The translations under genes and the position numbers were made by a program. The notes under the pieces are model-generated. The model saw nothing but the letters and a program-made list of their open reading frames with translations. It searched no databases and had not been told where the DNA came from. A stretch of DNA of 64,000 nucleotides from NCBI GenBank assembly GCA_013397075.1, contig VWZS01010162.1, positions 344,168 through 408,167 of the forward strand, written 5' to 3'. This document shows, one piece after another, positions 12,301 to 21,961 of this stretch (position 1 is the first letter of the stretch; each line of letters opens with the position of its first letter). Origin of the DNA: Rhabdornis inornatus (taxonomy: Eukaryota; Chordata; Aves; Passeriformes; Rhabdornithidae).

Positions 12301-13242
12301 GTGGTGATGGTCTTGATTTGCCTGTGCAGGTATGCTGCTCTAAGTATTGTCAGCATTAGTTGTGTAGAAATATCTATGCACTGCTATCTAAAATTGTAGC
12401 TCAGTTTCAGCTGAGGACATAATGTGTACCCTTTTCCACCTGAAATCAGTCCAAACCAAAAAAAAATATTTAACAAATTTAGGAAGGTGATGCAGGAGTA
12501 CTGAAAATTATTCTGAAATGTTTGCTGGATAAGGGAGAGATTCATGCATATGAATTACTGTACTTAGACAAAAGGTTCTCTTATACATAGGAGTTTTTAA
12601 ATGACAGTTAAAAACACAAATCAATTAATACTGATTTTGGGAATAAAATATGCTTTTCTACTCACTGTGTTTCCAATTTTTTTTCAATTGAAATACTTCA
12701 TAACGAACTTTTGTCAATCCATTAGGGATTTACGCAAATCTAGGTCTTATTAAAAAATCAGATTTTCACAACTTCTGTGTGTTTATTAATATGTTTGTAA
12801 ACAACCTACTTAATAGGGAAATTATAAGTATGATCCTTAATAAACCAGCAAACAAACACCTGATTATTGCAGCTGTGATGCACTGTCTTTTAGGCTTACA
12901 TGTTTACATTGAGTAAGTAAGCAGAAGTAGAAAAAAAACTCATAGAGCTCTCCTTCAAGTTTTTAAGGTTTTTCAGCTGGTCTTCTCTCATTCTTTTTCC
13001 TTTGGCTTATGTGCATTTTTTCTTCTTTGTCTCACTTGCTATGAATAACATGTTTTGAGGTAAAAACTGTTAAGGAGACTCTTATCCAGGGGTCAGTGTG
13101 AGTTGGTTGTGAATTCAGATCAAATGTAATCAAATGTAATGTCAATGAGATACTTCAAAACAAGAAGCCTAGAAACTTAGAATTTTATTTTATTTTTTTT
13201 TTAATTCCCAGGTTTTCTACAGCTTGCTTATTAATGTGCATA
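12301..13242. other. AT-rich non-coding stretch
   Basis: No recognisable element or exon. A direct repeat 'atcaaatgta' occurs twice near 13118-13138. Confidence 0.5.
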
Positions 13243-13280
13243 NTTTTATTTGTAATGGCAAAAAAGATGGGGGGGGGGGG
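13243..13280. other. Assembly N next to a G12 homopolymer
   Basis: Base 13243 is an undetermined N. A run of twelve G follows at 13269-13280. Long G runs are a common cause of low-quality consensus, so both the N and the exact G count should be treated as uncertain. Confidence 0.9.
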
Positions 13281-13687
13281 AGAACAACAAAAAGTCATTG
13301 TGGTCTGTCTATTGACTAATTAAGTACTCCATAGCTGCACTTTTAGATTAGCCTTAAGACTTTGAATTAGGTCTTTGAATGGCTGGAATACATAGAACTC
13401 TGGCATGCAACCAGCCCTCCTTGTAGCCAGGCTCTTTTATGCAAAAACAGCTGCAACTTTCATTAAGTGTTTGGAAGTAGCCAAGCAAGACAGAACAGTT
13501 AAGAGGTAATGAAAAAGTGATAGAAATTATGATCTCCATTATAAAATAATCATCCAAGAGAAGAAGTCTTCTGCTTCTGTGGTGACATTCACTGCAATAC
13601 CTGTATCTGAGAGTAGCAGAATTTCAGAATTAAATTGAGGTTACTTGACAGGATTTCCTCTTCTGCCCAGGCCCTCTTAACTAGCTC
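13281..13687. other. Non-coding stretch, no recognised feature
   Basis: AT-rich unique-looking sequence between the G run and the LTR. The minus-strand open frame at 13354-13557 shows no recognisable protein similarity. Confidence 0.5.
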
Positions 13688-14275
13688 TGGACCATGGGGG
13701 ATGGAGAAATACCGACAAAGACAAAGGCAAAAGACAAGGAGGGGCTCACTTCCTGGGACCAAAGTCCCACTTTAATGCAGAACATGTCCAAGGGAAGAAG
13801 AGAGCGAGTGTAGAACATGTCTGGAGGTTTTAAACCCGAGGGGAGGGGAGGAACTGAAACACAGCCAATGGGATATCCCCGAAGAAGAAGGGCGATGGGG
13901 AAAGGCGAGATCATCACCCTTGGGGGAGTACAGAACTGACCATTTAGTGCAAATACAATAATCATGAACCCTGTGATACTAAACAAATTATTTAGTGCAA
14001 CCAACTACATAGTGCAATACAACAGTTACTCATTGTTTTCACAAGCGCTTGGTACTTTCTGAGAACACAATATGAAGAGACAGAAGCCTTAACTTCAAAG
14101 TACTGGTACTTTTTGGACATCATCAGATCTTTGCCTGGTCAACCATGAAGAAACTCATTTGAGCTGCACAAACATTTAACACAAATACAATAATGAATCC
14201 TCATAAAACCGAAGTTACAGTTTAAAACTTAGCTAATTACTTGCAGCAACCTATGTTCCATAAATTTGCCTGTTC
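13688..14275 (-). mobile_element. Minus-strand endogenous retroviral LTR
   Basis: Read on the minus strand, the stretch has LTR promoter architecture: a CCAAT core on the opposite strand (13864-13868), a TATA-like GGGTTTAAAACC (13826-13837), and an ATTAAA poly(A) signal (plus-strand tttaat, 13771-13776) about 55 bases later. The right end reads CCATGGTCCA at 13688, giving a terminal CA. GC content is clearly above the flanks. The 5' (high-coordinate) side contains a diverged duplication: 13943-14002 resembles 14177-14253, sharing the 'acaaatacaataat' core and a final 'gcaacc'. The upstream boundary is uncertain (14026, 14175 or about 14275). No retroviral coding sequence is attached. Family not named. 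Confidence 0.58.
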
Positions 14276-16081
14276 CTAATATTTTATAGTGATGAGTTAT
14301 TCAAAACTGGATTTTTTCTATGACCTTACTATGTTATCATAAATTCTGCCAAACAATATTTTTTATTTCAACTTCATTATGTTGCATGTATATTTTCATC
14401 AATAAAAAATGTTAGAATAGCTGAACACCATATACTCCAGATGGTTCCTCCTACATAGATACTACATTCCTCCTGCATAGATACTGGGGAGATTCCATGT
14501 ACTGTAGAATAGTCAAAATAAATGCCTTTTACTGTAGTGAGAAGCCCTTATTCATTACACTGAGCTGTAATAAGTAAGGCTCCTTTTAAAATTTTCATAT
14601 CTTTTCTGCTTGATTATGATCAATTAAATTCACTACAGAAAATTGTATTTCAGCAGAAATCAAGAAGAGAAGTTTACATACTTTATTCTCAGAACCCAAT
14701 TTCACTCTTATGAAGCATCTAATATTGCGCTCCATGACCTACAAAACAAATTGCTTTCCAATATTAAAGGCATCATCTATCTTTAACAGGCTGTGTGGAC
14801 ATCACATTGTATGTGTTATGCCATCTTTACCCTGAGTATTTCCACTGTGGTGTCGTGGACTGAAATCTCTTTAGCAGTTTGCTGTACATTAAATTCAGTT
14901 CTAGAGCACTTCCTTAAGTTTGGTTTCATTTGAAAGGCAATTAAGTCTGCAGGATTCAAGTTTAATCCACAGCAAACACCAAAATTAAGTAAAAGGAATG
15001 ATTCTGAAATTCTTCTCAAAAACACTCTCCAGTTCTGAATTAAAACACTAATGTGCCCATTTGACTTTTTGACTTTCATCTAAACAAAGTAGTGTAGATT
15101 TGTATTTAAAGAGAATAAAGAAGAAAAGCACAATTTATAGAAATTTATAGAAATTTGCAGAAAGATGTGTCATCTAGGCCTCTGACTATCCTGCTACTGA
15201 GTGAATTGGTAAGACAACTACAGTAAGAGAATAGTAAAACTGACAATACCCAAACTAATAGATGTTGATTTAGTTGAAACAATGGATCATGTGTAGATGA
15301 TTAAGAATATTCATATTCATGAACTTAAGACATATTTTAGGACTTTTTTGAAGAGGTATTTTCAAAGACGTCGTTTTCCATTATGCTAAGGAATCTGTGA
15401 GATACTTTCGAAAAGTATTTCCTACTCTGTTTTCTTATTACTTTTTGCTTTGATTTCAATAATAATGTCAGCTCACATCTAGTTTCTTTTGAACATAAGT
15501 ACAGAATTACAGCAGTAATGTTTCCATAGTTTTTCATAGGGTGTACCTCATAGAATAGAGTGATTTTGATTTCCACGTGTTATCAAGTCACTATATTTTA
15601 GTAAGAAAGGAGTTCATTCTGCCTTCATTAGGGAAAATCCTGTATAATCAAGCTGAAAATGTCCCATGTGTCTCATGTGTCTTCACTGCAGGGTGAAAAT
15701 TCAATTTAATCTCTCCATAAAGTTTCATATATATTTCCATGTGAGTTGTCATTAACCGTAAAAAACTTGTATGAAAAAAAAAAATTAGATCTACCATTGT
15801 GATCTTGACATACTAAGAAACCCACAAAAGTTTCTTTCATTCCATTCAACACTTCTAGGATATACAGGCATGTACCCATTGTCACATTGTTTATGATGAA
15901 TTGATTGACCATTGTAATTATTTGGTCTGTATCTTGTATCTTTTTATTTGAAATTGAGATAAAGTAACATAAAGTAATGGTATGTTATAGACAATAACAT
16001 TCCCCTTTGGTATGCTGTATTGAAGATTCTACACATATTAATGAAGCTCCTACTTAAAGTAGGCTACCTTTACATATTATG
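14276..16081. other. AT-rich non-coding stretch, small tandem duplication
   Basis: Contains a 22-base tandem duplication at 14445-14488 and otherwise unique AT-rich sequence. Minus-strand open frames at 14816-15079 and 15337-15576 have no recognisable domain and look like chance frames. Confidence 0.5.
14445..14488 (+). repeat. 22-base tandem duplication
   Basis: Two adjacent copies of 'ttcctcctacatagatacta' plus two bases, the second with 'g' for the middle 'a' and a changed tail. A simple local duplication. Confidence 0.8.
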
Positions 16082-16185
16082 ACAGAATCACAGAATGTTT
16101 CAGGTTGGAAGGGACCTCCAGAGATCATTTTGTTCAACTCCTTTGCTCAAGTTGCCACCCAGAGCAGGTTACTGAGGAATAGTTG
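16082..16185 (-). mobile_element. CR1 3' terminal fragment (first part of a split copy)
   Basis: Begins with 'cagaatcacagaatgtttcag', the reverse complement of a CR1 3' end with its 8-mer terminal repeat. It continues through 'gttggaagggacctcc' and 'gttgccacccagagcagg', which is standard CR1 sequence. It stops abruptly near 16185, and CR1 sequence resumes near 16896 with about 100 consensus bases missing. Confidence 0.85.
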
Positions 16186-16895
16186 TGATGGACTGGGGGC
16201 ATTACTGGCTCAAGACATTTAGGGTGCATGTGTGAGGGGAAGGGGCAGGTCAGGCCTTGCTCTGGTAAGGCCATGCCGCATTCTGCACACCCCAGTCCCC
16301 AGGCCTGTATCCCAGCCTGGCAATGGCTATCAGTCTACAATGCTCCACACCTGCCTGTGGAGCCCCCATCTAGCCCCAGAGAGGCCAGATTAATGGAAGT
16401 GCCGCCTGGGAGAAGGAAAGTCAAAGGATATTTAACCCACGACATGAAGCACGTGTTTTGATCTTACCTCTTAGAATTTCCATCAGCTGAGCACCACTAG
16501 GAGTGGCAGCTATACTTGTTCTTTTCTATGCATTTTCTCTCTTTCTTCTTCTTATTCCCTCTTCTCAGAGTTCTGAGTAACTTAAAATCAAATGGGCTTG
16601 GAGTTTTCCTAGCTGAAATGGGCTAAGCTAGTGCTTTGTGGAATGTTTTATGTTGACTGAATGCTGCCCTGAGCTTTTTGCCAAGGTTCCCTGATCTTCT
16701 GAAGTTGCCAGTGAAGCTTTTTATTGCTTTGACCTCTTGAGAATATCTTGTCAGTGTTTTTATAGTACATCTGATTCAAAGTACATGAACAACCAGTAAG
16801 CTCTTTTAAGGAACTCATAGAGCAAGGTTTTGGGTTCTTACATGTGTCTAGACAGCTTTTGCATTTCTGCAAAAACAGCTTGTAGTTTTGCTTAG
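16186..16895 (+). mobile_element. LTR-like insertion within CR1
   Basis: About 710 bases separate two consecutive parts of a minus-strand CR1. The insert opens 'tgtgatggactgggggcatt' at 16187, a TG start as expected for an LTR. It has a GC-rich first 250 bases, then 'ggatatttaaccc' (TATA-like) near 16426. The 3' boundary is not clear and no poly(A) signal could be fixed with confidence. A plus-strand frame at 16228-16461 lies wholly in the GC-rich part and is not considered a gene. The LTR call rests on position, composition and the TG start; the alternative is an unrelated unique segment between two CR1 copies. Confidence 0.42.
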
Positions 16896-17008
16896 CTGCC
16901 TGAACATCAAAGAAGAATTTCTTTATGTCCAGGTAGAATGTTCTGTATGTCATGTTTTGACCATTGCCTCCTGTCCTGTCACTGCAGAAGACAGTCTCTG
17001 TATTCTTG
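16896..17008 (-). mobile_element. CR1 fragment (second part of a split copy)
   Basis: Reads 'gaatttctttatgtccagg' and 'cattgcctcctgtcctgtc' followed by 'actgcagaagacagtctctg', which is reverse-complement CR1 just upstream of the 3' end. It is interrupted at about 17009 by a family A LTR and resumes at about 17608. Confidence 0.85.
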
Positions 17009-17607
17009 TGGCAGGACTGGCTGGGATGGAGTTAACTTTTGCCATGGCAACCTGTAGGGTGCTGGGTTTTGCATCTGTGGCTAAACCAGTGTTGACAACA
17101 GTGTTTTGTCTGTTGCTGAATACCTAAATGGACAGCATCAAGACTTTCACTTCAACCTCTCTCCAACCTCTCCTTCCCACAAAAGCGAATAGGCTGGGGA
17201 TGGGACATAGAGGCTGGGAGGGGACATAGCTGGGCCAGATGACCCAGACTGACCAAAGTGGTATTCCACACACCATATAATAGCCTACAACATAATCATA
17301 AAGGTTGAAGAGAAAAGGGGAGGATACAGACACTTTTGTGGTTGTGTTATTTGTCTTCCCAAGAAACTGCTACTCATGTAGAAGCCTTTCTTTCCTAACA
17401 AGAGGATGGGTGTCTTGGTGTTGATGGAAAATAGTGATTGAAATTCATTTTTGTATTTGTTTCTATGTGAAGTTTTTTGCTTTTCCTTTTAAATTGCTTT
17501 CATCCCAATCCATGACCTGTTCCATGTTATTTTCTTCCTCTGCCCCATTAAAAAGGGGTAGCAAGAGAGCAGCTGGTTGAGGTTCTTGTAGCCAAGCACC
17601 CACCACA
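17009..17607 (+). mobile_element. Solo LTR of family A inserted in CR1
   Basis: Starts 'tggcaggactggctgggatg' and includes 'gagttaacttttgcc', 'gggaggggacatagctgg' near 17216, 'ggtattccacacaccatata' near 17260 and 'tttgtcttcccaagaaactg' near 17350. It ends 'gcacccaccaca' at 17607. These blocks are in the same order as in the copy at 4314-4867. It has a TG start and CA end and is about 600 bases long. It lies between consecutive CR1 segments, so it inserted after the CR1. I could not see a convincing target-site duplication. Confidence 0.78.
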
Positions 17608-17680
17608 ATCTACATCCTCTCTTCTGACATTTGTATACATTGATATGATCCCCTGAGCCTTCTCTTCTTCAGGCTGAATT
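17608..17680 (-). mobile_element. CR1 fragment (third part of a split copy)
   Basis: Reads 'catcctctcttctgac', 'tatacattgatatgatcccc' and 'gagccttctcttcttcagg', all reverse-complement CR1 and colinear with the fragment ending at 17008. Its last part forms the left arm of the quasi-palindrome at 17658-17782. Confidence 0.8.
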
Positions 17681-17782
17681 AAAGAAATTAAATCAGTAAT
17701 TTCTTGTAGTTTAAGGTTAAAAAGATTAAACCACAAAAAATTACTGGTTTAATTTCTTTAATTCAGCCTGAAGAAGAGAAGG
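17658..17782. repeat. 125-bp quasi-palindrome (fold-back duplication)
   Basis: The arms 17658-17692 and 17748-17782 are perfect reverse complements over 35 bases. Pairing continues inwards to a centre at 17720 with mismatches only at 17693, 17703, 17708, 17715, 17716 and 17719; the first allows a G-U pair in RNA. About 56 of 62 positions pair. Outside the arms pairing stops at once. The outer part of the left arm is CR1-derived, so the right arm is an inverted copy of CR1 plus adjoining sequence. Confidence 0.95.
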
Positions 17783-20700
17783 GATAAGCAAAGGCTCTGA
17801 CCTCAAAGACTTTCTCCTTGAGCAAAATGAAATTGACTTTCCCTTATGCAAGAAAATCTTTTGTTTATATATTATTTTCCATGCACCCAATTCTTCTGTG
17901 CCTATCCAAATAAAGCACCTGTGCAACAATATCTAGAATTACTGTGTATTGCAGCAGTTTTCTCCAGGCAGTACTCAGGAGAGTTATAGTTTAAAAAATA
18001 AACCTTGAGAAATATTTGCTTTCTCAATGCGTTGAAATGGAAATCTAGTCAGAAAAACATCTTTAAAGCAATCTTCAGGAAACATTGGCAGAGAACACCT
18101 TCCCCCTGTTCTTGTGTTAGGTGTGCAAGAAACATATTTAAATTAAATAAACTCAACTGGACAAAAGGCACATTTCAGGAAAAGGTCTTGATTCCTGAGC
18201 TACTAATTTTACTTGTTTGCTTTCAGCTTCTATTTTAAGATGGCATAGGTTACCTGCTGGGACTGTAAGCTGGAGTGATCAAAAGGAAGTAGACTACTAC
18301 TTAAAATAAATTCTTAATACTTGACACTTTAAGTGAAATCAGAAAATTATATCTGTCTAAATGTTAGATTAATTTAGTAACTGCATATACCTGAACCACA
18401 TATTCAAAATTTAAAAATTGCTTGGAGGTTATAGTAGGCAAAAAATAAATTGTGAACAATAACGGGGGCCAGGTAACTGTGTGTGTAAATGTTCAAAACT
18501 GAACTTCTGATTTCTCAAGCAGAAACCTTCTTGCTAGCTACAATTGTTTTACGCTGGCAAAACATTTTGGGTAAAATGTGACCTGAGGAAACAAGTCCCG
18601 AATCCTTCAAGTAATAAAAAATGAGAGAGAATTACCAATTAGAAGGCTGTTCAGAGGTTCTGCACATACACTGTTTAGACAGAGGCAACACTGATCTCAA
18701 AGTCCTGGAAAGGAGGTGAAGATCTCTGTTGAAGAAGGGGGTCTGGGAAGTGGCAGAAAGCCTGTGCAATCGGGGAGACTTGTCTGGATATGTCCTGGAG
18801 CTGAACTAGTAACATCTGGGACTAGTAGATGCAAACAGGTGCCACAACAGAAGCCAACATGACTTTTTGCCTGACTGAAAACAGTCTCTTCACCTGGGAA
18901 AGAGAAGGCTAGATCTAAGGAATATAAGTCTAGATCCCATCTAGCAAGGTGAACAGCCTAGTAGAATAGCCTGGTTTCAGAATGTACTCTCTTATAAACT
19001 CTGAAACTAATCTACTACCCATATCCTCTACAGTTTTTTTACGTTGTCCCACCTGTGACAAGTACCTAGTTTTGTTTTAAAAAGAAAGAAGGTTTAAAGA
19101 ACAAAAAAGAAAAAAAAAACACTAAGCCACATATCATGGATCTTCTTTAACAATAATATCAAAGGTAGACTTTATTGTTTGGTGTATGAGTGGCTCCTCC
19201 TTACACATTCTTTTCTAAGATAGACACTTCCATTGAATTGCCAGAGGAAAAAAAACATTATTGTACTGAGTTTTAGGGACCAAACTTAAAAAAGTGACTG
19301 TAAAGCTGACTCTTGGCTGGCCTGGATACATGTAGAGCTTTATGAAACCATTATAATTGTATCACTTTCATATTCTGCAATAATATTAATAAATAATTTT
19401 ATAGATTTAAGATAGTGGCACTCCTGCCTGCTAAGGAACTGCTGGGGCATTTTCCTTGTTACATCCAGTTGTTTAGGTGACTCATTAAAGTTTTTTGTTA
19501 GGAAAATGCTTTTTTTTAGTAATTATGTTCATCAGCCTGTTGCAGTTAAGCTTTCAAATTTGGATGTTCAAAAGTTGCTGTTGATGACCTGGTGCACAAA
19601 ATAATTCTATACTATTCATTACAAACAACAATATGACTTAACAAAGGAAAGACTTACTAGACGTTTATCTTTCTGAATACAGAATATTCCTATTTATTTA
19701 TTTATCTTCTTTAATAACTTCTCCAAAGTAATATTTCCAATTGACAATATTACAAAATTTATTTCATGTTGTATTTTTTGAAAAATTGTGGCTGGAATTT
19801 AGCCAGATACCTGCCACATATAGCACAAATAGGGAGTACTTTACCTCAGTCTTAGTACAGTTTTGCAATCATAAAATGTCTATTAATATCAAGCATACCA
19901 GTCTTGCCAAAAAGGATTTCTACAAATTCTTAGGAGGGAAAAGTATAAATGAAATACAAGACAAGTAGGGCTGGGAGGAAAGAGGCACTCTCTAAAGTTG
20001 CTGACTAAAAGCACTTTGTGAGGGAAAGAGCCAGAATTATGTTCTAAAACAAACAAAGAGAAAATATAGCGGAACAGTTCAAAGAAAAATGCTCTGAAAG
20101 AATTTACTGCCTTGTGGCTAGAGGTGACATTGAAAGTAACATGGACACAAGTTGATTAAGCTGCTGTCAACATATTTGGCCCCAGGAATCAGTTACTATT
20201 GATTTACAGCTTACAGTAAAGGAAAAATGCAGAAACTTACAAAAAGAGCTGTATTCAGTAAATTCTATTAGCATATTCACTGCAAAGAATGAAAAAAACG
20301 AGTTGGATTTAATCTAAAGAACGATTCACATCAAAAACTCTGTTAGAACCAAAAGTTCCTTTTGTCTTGCAAGCCCATGAGAAAAATGAAAGCACAACAG
20401 ATTTTTTTTTTATTTTTTATTTCCTGCATCCTTAAAATAGTAGACTTTTTAAAAAACAGTATTTAGTATATTAAATCAGTGTTTTTCCAAAAATAAAATA
20501 TGACTGTTCCATTTATCAAACATTCACAGCATGTTTTTTAGACATTCTGAAATGCAAAACATGATCCCTCTTCCCTGAATCAGTGATTGGCTTCTCAATT
20601 GTTTAGACCCAAATATGAACAGAAGCCACTCAGACCTGCAGAACATGTTGTGCCTGTCACATGGGGAGCTATAGTTGACAGGAGAACTGTCAAAGACTAT

Positions 20701-21917
20701 CATAAAGCACCTTGCAAAAAGAGATAAAGATAGTGCTACTGTAGAAATGGAAATACAGGAGTTGTTAGCAGCCATAGGTCATGTAAATGGATTATCAACT
20801 AAAATGAAACTAAAGTACGGACAGCATAATTTATAATACCAAGACTTGATAAACTGATGCTTTAGTCAAATTCAACTAGATAAATTCTATAGACAATCAC
20901 AGAAAGAGAGAGAAAAAAAAAAAAAAAGACAGGTGCTTTTTTTCCCACATGATACTATACAGAAAAACACTTTTACTCTAAGTATGTATTTAAAGGTATT
21001 ATCTAGCCACTTAAGCACACCTCAGAGATGCAACCCTACCTGTAGTTCATACTAGTGCATCTAATTTTTTTAACAGCTACTGATAGCAGTATGTTTTCTT
21101 CTTTCATACAGTTTTTGCTGGTTGGATATTTGACCTGCAAATTATGTGGTGAATCATTCTGTAAGACTTTTATTATTTTAATTATTTTTTTCTTTATCAA
21201 AACAAAGGTAATTAAAATTATTTTGATGTTGAATGTATGTTGTGTTTCTTGATTTCTTAATGCAGTTTTTAATTTATAATTTTGCTACATTTTCTTTCCA
21301 GCCCAACACATTCAGAAGAAAGAAGGAAATGTAATAGTCTGTTCTTTTCTTGAAAACTGAAAAAATACCTAAAGCAGCTCGATCTGCTCAGATGAGAAGT
21401 TGTAACAGACAGGGGCTTGGAACATCAGCCAGATATTTTTAAACGTTTAAGACAGACAAACTCAAACTAGATACTGTGAGCTACGAAAATTAATGAGGTG
21501 CCCAGGAGAATGGATAGTCTATCATGCAAAAGAGTAAAAATACTCATTTCATGAAGCTAATAAATAATGTGTGAAAGAGGATATGGTAGCCACTCTGGGA
21601 TAAATGAGGAACAATAAGGTTCTATTAAGCTTCAGGATAGTACTGTGGTAGCACTGTCTTATAAGATAAATAGTCCTTCCTGAAGTTTATCAGCCTACCC
21701 TTCACCTCATATGACATGTCAGATAAGAATAAACGAGTGTCTCTGAGGAGAGGTAGTGAGCATATGAGATAGGGAGGTGGTTCCAAGTATCAGAATTGTA
21801 GTGGCACTATCTTAGACCACACTGCTTTCTCAGTTACTAAAGCTGAACTACTTTGATAAATATAGCCTCCTAGAAAAGTGAAAATGCTACATAACTCAAT
21901 CGTTTTACTATGCTCTG
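17783..21917. other. AT-rich non-coding stretch
   Basis: No element or exon recognised. Contains A-rich runs near 19110-19120 and 20913-20927. The sub-stretch 18640-18960 is less AT-biased than its surroundings but matches nothing I recognise. Confidence 0.5.
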
Positions 21918-21961
21918 GAGATTTTAGGTAGTGTGAACTGAGATTTTAGGTAGTGTGAATC
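21918..21961 (+). repeat. 22-base tandem duplication
   Basis: Two adjacent copies of 'gagattttaggtagtgtgaa' plus two bases (21918-21939 and 21940-21961). They are identical over the first 20 bases, so the duplication is likely recent. Confidence 0.9.

Noticed and set aside
14816..15079. 87-codon minus-strand frame
   Set aside because: Reads smoothly but I recognise no family, and no splice or promoter context supports it.
16228..16461. 77-codon frame in GC-rich sequence
   Set aside because: Lies in the LTR-like insertion; proline-rich composition reflects local GC content.
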